DNA of 64,000 nt. Source: Candidatus Nanohalarchaeota archaeon (GTDB taxonomy: Archaea > Nanohalarchaeota > Nanosalinia > Nanosalinales > Nanosalinaceae). Location of the stretch: contig JALDAJ010000001.1 in assembly GCA_022729235.1 (NCBI GenBank), forward strand, positions 514,442-578,441. Direction: 5' to 3'. Position 1 is the first letter of the stretch. The number at the start of each line of letters is the position of its first letter. Below the pieces are notes generated by a model. It saw only the letters and a program-made list of their open reading frames with translations. It did no database searches and was not told where the DNA came from. Shown here in pieces: positions 33,920 to 41,257 of the stretch. The position numbers and the translations under genes were made by a program.

Positions 33920-34492
33920 ATGTCCGAGAACCTTGAGGAGACAAACGCCGGTGTAAAGAAAAAAGGTAACTGGAAAGAGGTCGCAAAGTTCGGCCAGAAA
34001 GTGGAAGAGGTGATGGAGGAGAGCGATATCGATGAGAGTTCTGTTGAAGAGTTCCAGGAGTGGCGTCCGAAAACTGACGAGGCAGAGAACGATATGAAGA
34101 AGAAGACTGTCGAAAGGGCATCTATGAACGAGAAAAGAGTTGAAGAGGAGAGTAACGGGGTCAGGAATGACATAAAGGATGCTTCGGAGAAAGCCGCGGA
34201 AGCAGGTAAGAAAGCCGCGCATAGAGAGAACCCTGAACCTGAGATCAAGGAGGCGTCTAAAGGAGTGCTGAGACCTTTTTTTGCGAAGTCTATAGAGTAC
34301 CTGCGTGACCTAGAGGAAGATATCTATTCAAAGATTATGTTGAAGTTCAACCCGTTCTACCTTGATACAGAGGATTTAACCGTTGACTTCAGAGCCAAGA
34401 GGGACGGCGACTACGAGATGGATGTAAACGTTTCCGGGAACGGGGCGAGAGAAAAGATAAAGAGGGAATTAAGGGAAGAAGAGAATGGGTGA
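33920..34492 (+). CDS. DUF5828-like acidic helical protein
   Basis: 190 residues. The pattern VKKKGNWKEVAKFGQKVEEVMEE, then EEFQEWRPKTDEAENDMKKKT and a C-terminal EEDIYSKIMLKFNPFYLDTEDL, matches my memory of the haloarchaeal DUF5828 family, whose function is unknown. The middle is a long, charged helix. Its stop lies eight bases inside the phosphate transporter start, so the two are cotranslated. A cytosolic accessory role for that transporter is a testable inference. Confidence 0.6.
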   Translation: MSENLEETNAGVKKKGNWKEVAKFGQKVEEVMEESDIDESSVEEFQEWRPKTDEAENDMKKKTVERASMNEKRVEEESNGVRNDIKDASEKAAEAGKKAAHRENPEPEIKEASKGVLRPFFAKSIEYLRDLEEDIYSKIMLKFNPFYLDTEDLTVDFRAKRDGDYEMDVNVSGNGAREKIKRELREEENG

Positions 34493-35420
34493 AATACTGA
34501 CCGCGCTCGCCTTTGCGGCGGCAATTTTCATGGGTATTTCTATAGGTGCGTCAAGCATCGCGCCTGCTTTCGGACCCGTCAACTCTTCAGGCGCAGAGAA
34601 TATCCTGCGTGCAGCTCTTCTGGGAGGTATCTTCGCTCTCATAGGTTCGGTGGTCCAGGGAAGGAATGTCACAGAGACCATCGGTTCCGGAATACTGATC
34701 GGAGAGATCACACTGCTTCAGGGAACAATCATACTTTTCATAGGTGCTGCGCTAGTGATTATAAGCGTCCTGACTGATTACCCTATGCCAACCGCATTCA
34801 CTGTAACCGGGGCTGTCATAGGCAGTGCTGTTGGCTTCGGTGACGCCCTCAACTATGACACTATCGCCATGATTATCGGGTACTGGGTGATGGTGCCTAT
34901 AGTTGCGCTATTTATGAGCTACGGTATAGCGGTTGCTTTAAGGCATTTGATACCGAAAGAAGGGTCTGAGAGGTTTATCCAGGCATTGCTCCTGGTTTCC
35001 GGCGCCTACATGGCATATACCACTGGTGCCGGTTCGGTGGGGCTGGCAGTCGGTCCCCTACAGTCGATGGACCTGGAGCTCAACGTCGTCCTCATCATAG
35101 GAGGGCTGGCGATTATGGCTGGTAGCTGGATGTACTCTCCCCGTATCATAAAGGCGGTTTCTCGTGACTACACCAATCTCGGTCCGAGGAGGTCTATCGC
35201 TGCACTCGGTACTGCGGCTGTCCTGGCACAGGTAGGAATCCAGATGGGTGCACCTATCTCCGCGAACCTGGCTATCATCGCCTCTGTTATAGGCTCGGGC
35301 ATGGTGGAAGGAAAGTCCAACATGGAACGCGGCAAGATATTATTTACAGCAGTAGCCTGGGTCGGAGCGTTCTTTCTCTCAATAGCTCTAACAGCGGGGA
35401 TAGGGCTGTTGATACAGTAG
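34485..35420 (+). CDS. PiT-family inorganic phosphate transporter
   Basis: 311 residues with about nine to ten membrane helices. The two PiT signatures are visible as an inverted pair: IGASSIAPAFGPVNSSGAENI with ALLGGIFALIGSVVQGR near the N terminus, and a second half with GSVGLAVGPLQ and IQMGAPISANLAII. PiT proteins carry phosphate into the cell with H+ or Na+. It is the second gene after the DUF5828-like gene, overlapping by eight bases. A TATCTGC...GCAGATA hairpin follows. Confidence 0.85.
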   Translation: MGEILTALAFAAAIFMGISIGASSIAPAFGPVNSSGAENILRAALLGGIFALIGSVVQGRNVTETIGSGILIGEITLLQGTIILFIGAALVIISVLTDYPMPTAFTVTGAVIGSAVGFGDALNYDTIAMIIGYWVMVPIVALFMSYGIAVALRHLIPKEGSERFIQALLLVSGAYMAYTTGAGSVGLAVGPLQSMDLELNVVLIIGGLAIMAGSWMYSPRIIKAVSRDYTNLGPRRSIAALGTAAVLAQVGIQMGAPISANLAIIASVIGSGMVEGKSNMERGKILFTAVAWVGAFFLSIALTAGIGLLIQ

Positions 35421-35451
35421 ATGTGTATAGAGTTGTATAACTTATTTTAAC

Positions 35452-35468
35452 TATCTGCTCTGCAGATA
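35452..35468 (+). terminator. Hairpin after the phosphate transporter
   Basis: TATCTGC-TCT-GCAGATA is a perfect 7-bp stem with a 3-base loop, 32 bases after the transporter stop, and leads into an A/T-rich stretch. Probable terminator or processing site. Confidence 0.4.
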
Positions 35469-35557
35469 ATTTATCCCGGTGAGGGCGTATCACAGAGACG
35501 GATAAAGAGTCTTTCGAGGATGGATATAAGACCTCTCTTGGAGAAAGGATAGAGGCT

Positions 35558-36226
35558 GTGTTCGAGCCGCGCCTAGATGCCAACATGTCCGATTTTCCAG
35601 GTGATACGGAGGGATGGAATGTTACTATCCTGAAGAACGGGAGTTCTTGGACACGTAGAATGGAGGAAATTGAAGATGCGGTCGATCCAACAGTCGCGCA
35701 GATGTTGAAGGGTGAGCTTCATCAAGCCAAACAAAAGTATTCCTGCCTGACCGAAGCTATTCTGAATGGCGAGATTGAAGGAGAAGACTTAGAGATTTCT
35801 TTAGAAGATACAAAGTCGGAGTATGCCCGGAAATTGATAGAACTGGAGTATATCCAGAAAGAACTGGAGAACGGCCGAGAAGTTGATTACCAGAATGATA
35901 TAGATGTAAGCGATTCTGTTCTGGCAGAGGAGAATCCAGAGAAACTGGGTCGTATAATAAGCGGAGGTAAAACTGCTTTAGACACTAAAGACTGGATCGC
36001 CGGGTTACTCCGGTTGTCTGAGGAAGGCGGAGAGATGGTAGACGACTACAATCAGTTGAAGGAAGGACTCCTATCCCAGGATAACTTCATGGGTGATGTA
36101 TACGATTCGCTCGATTGGAGCAGGAATAAGTTTGGAACAGGATTGAACGGTCAAAATGAACTAGGATACGTAGAATTTGATCAGGAAGGTAATATCCGTG
36201 AATACGGGCTTAACTCCTTCCGGTAG
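35558..36226 (+). CDS. Hypothetical helical protein, 222 aa
   Basis: Soluble, acidic and predominantly helical (QMLKGELHQAKQKYSCLTEAI; EYARKLIELEYIQKEL). No family recognised. The frame opens at a GTG (35558), which sits about 28-35 bases behind a TATA-like gatataag (35523-35530). An ATG nine codons later (35585) is the alternative start and has purine-rich GAGAAAGG/AGGATAGAGG sequences before it. It is convergent with the next membrane protein gene. Confidence 0.55.
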   Translation: MFEPRLDANMSDFPGDTEGWNVTILKNGSSWTRRMEEIEDAVDPTVAQMLKGELHQAKQKYSCLTEAILNGEIEGEDLEISLEDTKSEYARKLIELEYIQKELENGREVDYQNDIDVSDSVLAEENPEKLGRIISGGKTALDTKDWIAGLLRLSEEGGEMVDDYNQLKEGLLSQDNFMGDVYDSLDWSRNKFGTGLNGQNELGYVEFDQEGNIREYGLNSFR

Positions 36227-36241
36227 ATATAGGTCTTGAGG

Positions 36242-37081
36242 TCACTCGTCCTCCATCAAACCGCCGGGTTCTGAATAGGCGATACTGGACGTCTCTACTC
36301 CGAGAACTCCTTCTTCAAGTTCCACTTCTCGACAGCTCTCGATCGGTTCAACTTCGAATATATCTCCGGGCTCTAACCCATCTATCTGCTCAAAACGGTG
36401 TGGACTCATACTGAGTTCCAGTTCTTCAACTGCTGTCTCTGGTGCGAAACCGGTCATGTATCCGCCGGTGCTCGCACCTCCTAGGCGCTGGGTAGATTCA
36501 TTTATACCGGCACAGACGCTAAACCTCTGTCTCTCTATATCGGCGTGAAGGTAGCCTGACTTCCTGATTTCCAGCTCCCCGAACTTGTTCTCGCCTTCCA
36601 ACATCTCTACCTCTTCTTCCAGGGTCAGGTCGTATTCGGCGTCTACTGCCGCCGCATCATAAGCTACGAGAAGTGCTAGTACCGCTCCTATCCCAGCGAC
36701 TATCTTGAGAGCCTGATCCCGGTTAGGGATGTATTCTTGCTTATTGGTTAACGTGTATCCGATTGCAGAGAACAGCACTGCGGAAAACAGGAGTGATGCA
36801 AGTGTTCCATCAGAGGTTCTCAGGAACCTACCGTTGATGTAAATCAGGAAGCCTAAATAGGATCCTGCCGAAACAAGGTAGGAAACAAGCTTTACGCCGC
36901 GAGCCTCACGTGAAACGCCTGCAACAAGCGTGGATGCGAACACTGCGAACAGCACCGCGGCGATAGTGAACGGCGACAGGTCCTGTATGTATTCAAACCC
37001 GAAGTAAAGCACTGCGAGAACCGCGAAAAACGCGGAGGCGCCGTAGAATATGCGTGAGTAGTCAAAGTTTTCTGAAGCCAT
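36242..37081 (-). CDS. Five-helix membrane protein with external domain
   Basis: About 279 residues from the ATG at 37081. Five hydrophobic helices fill the first 155 residues. A soluble domain of about 125 residues follows, with two Cys (FSVCAGINES; PIESCREVEL) that could form a disulfide, which suggests it faces outside. A TATA-like TTATAAAAT on the minus strand (about 37104-37112) lies about 27 bases upstream. No family recognised. Confidence 0.55.
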   Translation of the reverse strand: MASENFDYSRIFYGASAFFAVLAVLYFGFEYIQDLSPFTIAAVLFAVFASTLVAGVSREARGVKLVSYLVSAGSYLGFLIYINGRFLRTSDGTLASLLFSAVLFSAIGYTLTNKQEYIPNRDQALKIVAGIGAVLALLVAYDAAAVDAEYDLTLEEEVEMLEGENKFGELEIRKSGYLHADIERQRFSVCAGINESTQRLGGASTGGYMTGFAPETAVEELELSMSPHRFEQIDGLEPGDIFEVEPIESCREVELEEGVLGVETSSIAYSEPGGLMEDE

Positions 37082-37123
37082 AAACACAGATTATGCTTAT
37101 CCGATTTTATAACTGGTGTAGTG

Positions 37124-37139
37124 TCCGGTTAAGACCGGA
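37124..37139. terminator. Short perfect hairpin
   Basis: TCCGGT-TAAG-ACCGGA: 6-bp stem with a 4-base loop in the gap between two minus-strand membrane-protein genes, before the promoter of the downstream one. Possibly a terminator of the small upstream gene. Confidence 0.35.
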
Positions 37140-37167
37140 TAAAAGATAGAGGGAAAAGAAAGAGTTC

Positions 37168-37383
37168 TTAGATAATGCCGTACTCGTTGAGGACTTTTCT
37201 CCAGAAGCTGTAAGCCAGAACTCCAGCCACCACGACAGCGATCCAGGAGACAGACATCGGGATATTATGAGGTCCGGACTGTAAGCTCCAGCCCATCACC
37301 GCCCGCAGAGCGTGACCGGCAAATACTATCGTGAAAATGACTGCAGAAAGAACCTCAACCTGTTCATGCTCAAGTAGCTCCAT
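37168..37383 (-). CDS. Small two-helix membrane protein
   Basis: 71 residues. Helices are VLSAVIFTIVFAGHALRAVMGW and VSWIAVVVAGVLAYSFW, with a short loop between them and a charged end. No family recognised; it follows the large coiled-coil gene's stop by about 40 bases in the opposite sense of transcription order (it lies downstream of it on the minus strand). Confidence 0.55.
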   Translation of the reverse strand: MELLEHEQVEVLSAVIFTIVFAGHALRAVMGWSLQSGPHNIPMSVSWIAVVVAGVLAYSFWRKVLNEYGII

Positions 37384-37425
37384 GTATGTAGAATTAGAGG
37401 ATCCGAATATAAAGGGTAGTCAAGG

Positions 37426-39330
37426 TCAGAGCCCGGGCATCACGTCGGCAACTATCTCTCTTATCATCGATCTTATCTCTTCATCCTGGAGAAGTTCCTG
37501 GATGAAATCTCTTGCCCGCGCCATCTGAATATCTTCCCCTACCTCTTCAACCACTGCGTGAGCCTCCTCTACTTCGTGTTCTTCCAGCAGAAGCCGTTCG
37601 GCTTCGTCAATCTGTTGAACATGTTCTTCTTCCAGTTCATCTCTATCTCTTAGTCTTTCAATATTCTGGTAAGTATCCTCCGCCATTTTAATTCTCTGCA
37701 GGTCTTCCTGGCCCTCCTTTGTCTCTCTCAGTTCTTCTAGTGTATTCTGGAACTCTGCTTCGGTTATCTCTCCTTCAGCTACTTGACCGGCTTCTTCATA
37801 TGCCTGATCAAATAAGTCTTGAACTTCTTCCGATCTTTCGTATGTAAGTTCGTCTTCCAGTTCTTCAGGAAGTCCGTCTCTCTGGATCTGGCGTTCCATT
37901 CTCGTGTCCATCATTCTCACTGTTCTATCGTCTGTTTCTGCATATTTGCTCTCGATTCTCTCAATCTGTCGGTAGTACTGCATAATTTCTTGCATCTCTT
38001 CCTGGTGCTGATGCATCTGGTCGTTTAACTGTGAAAGTTCTCTTTCCGCGGCTCCAGTCTCTCCCTGATTCAGGAGGTATTCTACCTCGCTTTTCTGACT
38101 GCTTATGTCTTCAGATCCTTCTATACCGGCTCTTTCCATCTGCTCGATTCTCTCCTCCATTTCTCCAAGGTTTCGTTGGATTTCATAGCTTTCTACTATG
38201 TTCCTGGCTTCAGCGACTTCGTAGTCTTCTAGATGGTTCTGCACATCCACTCTCATTTCCTGGACCTCGTCCTCTGATAGATCAGTTCTTCTTTCCAGTC
38301 TGTCCAGCTCGTCAAGGATGCGGTCCTCCGATCTCTCCTTTTCCTGGTGAATGTCGCAACTTACAGGAATCTCCTCCCATCCAGGAGGTATAGGGTCATC
38401 TTCTTCCAGTTCCTCGCAGCTCCCGTCAGGACCTGCCGCGAAACGTCCATGTTCTAAGCCTTCGGGATCTCCTGCTATAGCTATCATTTCTCCATCTTCT
38501 ACGCTTGTATCTGCTTCCCTGTCAGTTCTCAGGTCTAGGTGCTCTTTTGAACCTCTTCTTATGTCTGAATCGATTCTATTCCAGTCACCGCCTTCTATAC
38601 GGTAGAAGCTTACGTCGGCGTGTCTCCGTGTTATGAAAAGGTCGTTGCTTGAAACCCATGCGCTGGAAACGTCCGCATCGATGTAAAGCTCGATAACATC
38701 GAGATTTTCACCGGAGACCTCTACAACGCTGTAAACGACGAGATCATCAGGTAAATCATAGTCTGTTTCCTCTTCCAGCTCTACTACTACACCTCCCCTA
38801 TCTCTTGTATCTCTGGCAGGTTGAACGGTTACTTCATGCCACGCGGATATGGACTCTCCCAGTAACACTCCCGGTCTTTCACGCAGTTCTTCTCCTGAAA
38901 CTGTTATCTCCGCACCTGAATCATGATAATCAACTTCGAAACCTTCAACGTCTGGATCGAAAACTGGCTCGGGTTCTGGTTCGTCAACTACTTCTTCGCC
39001 AGTTACATTTATGTCTTCAGAAAGACCGGTCACGGTGTCCGCATCGGCATCCATTACTCTAACTCTTAGCCTCTCCTCCTCGCCCGTAACCCGGTGCTGG
39101 AAGTATGGATCTCCGGTTCTGTAAGACTGACCGTCTATCCGGAAAATAAACCTGTAGTTTTCTTCCACGTCTTCAGGAAGATCTACACGGCTCTCAAGGA
39201 TCTCTCCTATCTCATACTTTTCCTGGTCAAAAACCAGCTCAAAATCTTCTTCCTCGACTTCTGCTGTTGCTGAAAGAGTTAAAGCCAGTATGAAGATTCC
39301 AAGTACGGCTATACGTATTTTATATCTCAC
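37426..39330 (-). CDS. Secreted coiled-coil protein with PGF-pre-PGF-like domain
   Basis: 634 residues. The signal peptide is IRIAVLGIFILALTLSATAE. It has an N-terminal Ig-like domain (about 25-115). A domain at about 125-320 with VVYSVVEVSGENLDVIELYI, SSAWVSSNDLF and DVSFYRIEGGDWNRI resembles PGF-pre-PGF. Then comes a long Glu/Arg-rich coiled coil (about 340-634; DELDRLERRTDLSEDEVQEM and many similar heptads). There is no C-terminal anchor. It resembles part of the 17.6-19.4 kb surface protein, and could form a rod on the cell surface. Exact role unknown. Confidence 0.75.
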   Translation of the reverse strand: MRYKIRIAVLGIFILALTLSATAEVEEEDFELVFDQEKYEIGEILESRVDLPEDVEENYRFIFRIDGQSYRTGDPYFQHRVTGEEERLRVRVMDADADTVTGLSEDINVTGEEVVDEPEPEPVFDPDVEGFEVDYHDSGAEITVSGEELRERPGVLLGESISAWHEVTVQPARDTRDRGGVVVELEEETDYDLPDDLVVYSVVEVSGENLDVIELYIDADVSSAWVSSNDLFITRRHADVSFYRIEGGDWNRIDSDIRRGSKEHLDLRTDREADTSVEDGEMIAIAGDPEGLEHGRFAAGPDGSCEELEEDDPIPPGWEEIPVSCDIHQEKERSEDRILDELDRLERRTDLSEDEVQEMRVDVQNHLEDYEVAEARNIVESYEIQRNLGEMEERIEQMERAGIEGSEDISSQKSEVEYLLNQGETGAAERELSQLNDQMHQHQEEMQEIMQYYRQIERIESKYAETDDRTVRMMDTRMERQIQRDGLPEELEDELTYERSEEVQDLFDQAYEEAGQVAEGEITEAEFQNTLEELRETKEGQEDLQRIKMAEDTYQNIERLRDRDELEEEHVQQIDEAERLLLEEHEVEEAHAVVEEVGEDIQMARARDFIQELLQDEEIRSMIREIVADVMPGL

Positions 39331-39375
39331 AAATCAACTTGAGAGTTTGTTTTATTAAAAACCTGAGGAGGGATA

Positions 39376-39406
39376 TGGCGGGGGGGTGATTTGAACCCTT
39401 ATCACG
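39376..39406 (-). repeat. Degenerate tRNA-Pro 3'-end copy (outermost)
   Basis: 39376-39398 matches the last 23 bases of the tRNA-Pro gene at 19 of 23 positions, in the same orientation. The T-arm is broken, so it is not a working tRNA end. The following bases to 39406 (ttatcacg) are shared exactly with the copy at 40332, so the two copies have a 19-base identical core (39388-39406 and 40344-40362). A 10-bp palindrome (gactgattta/taaatcagtc) follows at once. Confidence 0.65.
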
Positions 39407-39505
39407 ACTGATTTAGTAAATCAGTCACGAATTAACGGTTTAATAAACGGCTAAGGCCGGATATTCAACCTATTAAGGCATGTTCTATGTCAGTATAGTT
39501 CGAAA

Positions 39506-39519
39506 TAATCACGTGATTA
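39506..39519. repeat. 14-bp perfect palindrome in the island
   Basis: TAATCACGTGATTA equals its own reverse complement. It lies in the 224-base gap between the coiled-coil gene and a small membrane gene, where otherwise only the tRNA-end copy and A/T-rich sequence are seen. Confidence 0.4.
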
Positions 39520-39554
39520 ACTCCTAATAGAACTCCTTGTAAAGCGAAACTTTC

Positions 39555-39776
39555 TCAGGGTAATAGGTCTTCAGTATTATCCGAATTAATTCCTTTTCTA
39601 TCCATATACCATAATCCTGCTCTAGCAGCTATGCCTGCAACGATGAGACTTATAGCAAATGTAGGGTCTCCACTAGCATCAAGCTCTCTACCTCTCCAAC
39701 TTCCTTGTATAAGAACAATACCTAAAATTATAGGAACATAAGTCAGTCTTGTTATAGTGGTTTTGAGGAAGGACAT
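39555..39776 (-). CDS. Small two-helix membrane protein (island gene)
   Basis: 73 residues with helices around LTYVPIILGIVLIQGS and TFAISLIVAGIAARAGLWYM. It is more A/T-rich than the neighbouring core genes. No family recognised. It lies between two tRNA-end copies, so it is likely cargo of an integrated element. Confidence 0.5.
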   Translation of the reverse strand: MSFLKTTITRLTYVPIILGIVLIQGSWRGRELDASGDPTFAISLIVAGIAARAGLWYMDRKGINSDNTEDLLP

Positions 39777-39826
39777 AGTATTGTTTTGAAGTATGAAAAT
39801 TATCGCTTAAAAATATTTGTGATGAG

Positions 39827-39875
39827 GGAGCTATTTTCTATCATAATATGGAGTTTACTTAGAATTAATAGCTCC
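39827..39875. repeat. Inverted repeat between two island genes
   Basis: GGAGCTATT (39827-39835) and AATAGCTCC (39867-39875) are perfect 9-base arms around 31 bases. The remainder of the 183-base gap is A/T-rich, with likely promoters only. Confidence 0.4.
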
Positions 39876-39959
39876 AATCATAGTCTATATGAATAATATT
39901 TAGCCTCTGAACTTGTACATAGATATTTTGGATTCTAATACAAAATAGTTATCATTCTT

Positions 39960-40241
39960 TCATTTTGAGGTTGCAATCTTTAGTGTAAAAGCTATAGGTA
40001 GGATAAAAACGCCTATCATGGAAAAAACAAAGACAGCTATACCTAGATAGATATTAAGGTGCATGATAAGTCCACTTAACATTGCTAGAGCTATTATAGT
40101 CAAATGGTATTTGAAAGCATATTTGGAATGCTTTTTAGCGTATTCGCTTTCACTGATAAAATATATGGCGGCTGGAAGGATTACAGGAGCAAACCATATT
40201 GAAAAATGGCTAAGAATTGAAATCAGTTTTTCATTCTCCAT
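39960..40241 (-). CDS. DUF4870-like small membrane protein (island gene)
   Basis: 93 residues. The start LISILSHFSIWFAPVILPAAIYFI, then SKYAFKYHLTIIALAML and another hydrophobic pair resemble the DUF4870/Tic20-like pattern (LSHLS...PLIIW...H..EALNFQ). Three membrane helices. The codon use is strikingly A/T-rich. Sited between tRNA-end copies, hence probably mobile cargo. Confidence 0.5.
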   Translation of the reverse strand: MENEKLISILSHFSIWFAPVILPAAIYFISESEYAKKHSKYAFKYHLTIIALAMLSGLIMHLNIYLGIAVFVFSMIGVFILPIAFTLKIATSK

Positions 40242-40331
40242 GAATAATCAGACTTTTTTCATGATTTAAATAACCTGATTTCTAGCTTCCAGAGTTTTCG
40301 AGTTAGAGGTCTTGATACTGGTTAATTTGGT

Positions 40332-40354
40332 TGGCAGGGCTGGGATTTGAACCC
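40332..40354 (-). repeat. Exact 23-bp copy of the tRNA-Pro 3' end
   Basis: 40332-40354 is identical over 23 bases to 41185-41207, the T-loop to discriminator base of the tRNA-Pro gene, and lies 853 bases away on its 3' side in the same orientation. Beyond base 23 the sequences diverge at once on both sides. This is the expected form of a displaced attachment site. The span between contains a toxin-antitoxin pair. Confidence 0.75.
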
Positions 40355-40430
40355 TTATCACGGCTAGGGATGAGTTCCAAGGCGTAGTTATTTATTATTT
40401 TATGACATCATTATAAACTGTGATAAACTT

Positions 40431-40676
40431 ATGCCGACTGTCAGTGTAAACATCCCTGAGAAAATGAAGGAAAAGATGAAGGAACTGAGCGAGGAAGGGA
40501 TGTATCAGAATGAATCTGAGTACATCCGTGAAGCTCTTAGGAACAAGATCATGTCTGATACTGGTTTGACTCCTGAAGAGGAAGAACTAGTTGTAGAAAG
40601 ACTTCAAAGAATGGATGAAAGAGAGAAAAAGGGTAAAACTCTGGAAGAGCTGTCCGAGGAACTTGGTTTAGAATAG
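40431..40676 (+). CDS. Ribbon-helix-helix antitoxin (ParD/CopG-like)
   Basis: 81 residues. N-terminal strand PTVSVNIPEKMKEKMKEL then the helix pair NESEYIREALRNKIM is a classic RHH DNA-binding fold. The C-terminal helix EEEELVVERLQRMDE would bind the toxin. The next gene starts on the base after its stop. It is inside the tRNA-bounded island. Confidence 0.8.
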   Translation: MPTVSVNIPEKMKEKMKELSEEGMYQNESEYIREALRNKIMSDTGLTPEEEELVVERLQRMDEREKKGKTLEELSEELGLE

Positions 40677-40973
40677 ATGGAGTTAGTTGTAGAGCCTGAA
40701 GCTGAAGATGACTTGACGCAGTTTAAAGAAGAGCATCAGCAGTATGTATTGGAGCAGTTGAAAGAATTGAAACAAAGTCCTACTGGTCATGAAAGTTCTG
40801 ATACCATCCGTGTTAAGGGAAGACCTGTGTTCAAATATAAGATGAAGGAGGGTGATAGAGGTGGTAAAGATTTTAGGGCTGTCTACGATATAATTGATAG
40901 TGAGGTCCGAGTTGTAGCTATTTTCCATAGAGATACAGGTTATGACAAGGAAGAGCTGTCTGAAAGGCTTTAA
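40677..40973 (+). CDS. RelE/ParE-family toxin
   Basis: 98 residues. LVVEPEAEDDLTQFKEEHQQ, then RVKGRPVFKYKM, DFRAVYDIIDSEVRVVAIFHR and GYDKEELSERL follow the RelE/ParE fold order (two helices, four-stranded sheet). RelE-type members cut mRNA on the ribosome. It is immediately behind the RHH gene, forming a type II toxin-antitoxin unit that could stabilise the island. Confidence 0.8.
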   Translation: MELVVEPEAEDDLTQFKEEHQQYVLEQLKELKQSPTGHESSDTIRVKGRPVFKYKMKEGDRGGKDFRAVYDIIDSEVRVVAIFHRDTGYDKEELSERL

Positions 40974-41008
40974 ACTCGTTTAAGTTATTTATCTATTTCT
41001 CTTTGGCG

Positions 41009-41026
41009 GAAAAAACTAGTTTTTTC
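41009..41026 (+). terminator. A/T palindrome with T-tract after the RelE gene
   Basis: GAAAAAACTAGTTTTTTC is a perfect 18-bp palindrome, 36 bases after the toxin stop, followed by more T residues. The T-rich strand is as expected for an archaeal terminator. Confidence 0.5.
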
Positions 41027-41059
41027 TTTTCAGAAGGATTAATAATAGAAAAAATGCGT

Positions 41060-41122
41060 TAGCAGAGCTGGGATTTGAACCCCAGCCGCAAATCGGAGAT
41101 TTGCTTGACGGCATCAAATCTT
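41060..41122 (-). repeat. tRNA-like repeat unit with 3'-end copy (21/23) and hairpin
   Basis: 41060-41082 matches the tRNA-Pro 3' end at 21 of 23 bases. The rest of the 63-base unit contains the hairpin GCAAATC-GGA-GATTTGC (41088-41104). It aligns along its whole length with the adjacent unit 41123-41184. No acceptor 5' half or D-arm can be found, so it is not a complete tRNA. Confidence 0.6.
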
Positions 41123-41184
41123 GGGCAGGGCCGCGATTTGAACTCACGCGAAAATCGAAGATTTTCTAAGTGGTTCTAAATCCA
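41123..41184 (-). repeat. tRNA-like repeat unit with 3'-end copy (19/23) and hairpin
   Basis: A 62-base unit that abuts the intact tRNA. 41123-41145 matches the tRNA 3' end at 19 of 23 bases. It contains GAAAATC-GAA-GATTTTC (41150-41166). Compared with its neighbour, the stem bases differ on both arms so that pairing is kept. Confidence 0.6.
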
Positions 41185-41257
41185 TGGCAGGGCTGGGATT
41201 TGAACCCAGGTCCGTACCGCCCCGGGGTACGATGATAGTCCACTACACTACCCCGCC
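41185..41257 (-). tRNA. tRNA-Pro (anticodon GGG)
   Basis: Complete cloverleaf. The acceptor stem GGCGGGG/CCCTGCC has one G-T pair. The short D-stem GTG/CAT matches those of archaeal tRNAs. The anticodon stem is GTACC/GGTAC with loop CCGGGGC, and the T-arm is CTGGG-TTCAAAT-CCCAG. The discriminator is A73. Anticodon GGG (41223-41221) with G37 and A73 fits proline. The loop has C33 instead of the near-universal U33, which is odd. No CCA is encoded and no intron is needed. Four copies of its 3' end follow downstream. Confidence 0.85.

Noticed and set aside
37426-39330. SMC/Rad50-like ATPase, judged from the long coiled coil
   Set aside because: No Walker A, signature or Walker B motifs; there is a signal peptide, so it is a secreted protein.
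40332-40354. 3' half of a split tRNA gene
   Set aside because: The copy is identical to the neighbouring tRNA-Pro end but lies just after unrelated bases, has no anticodon stem, and a displaced attachment site explains it more simply. It would be reopened if a matching 5' half exists.
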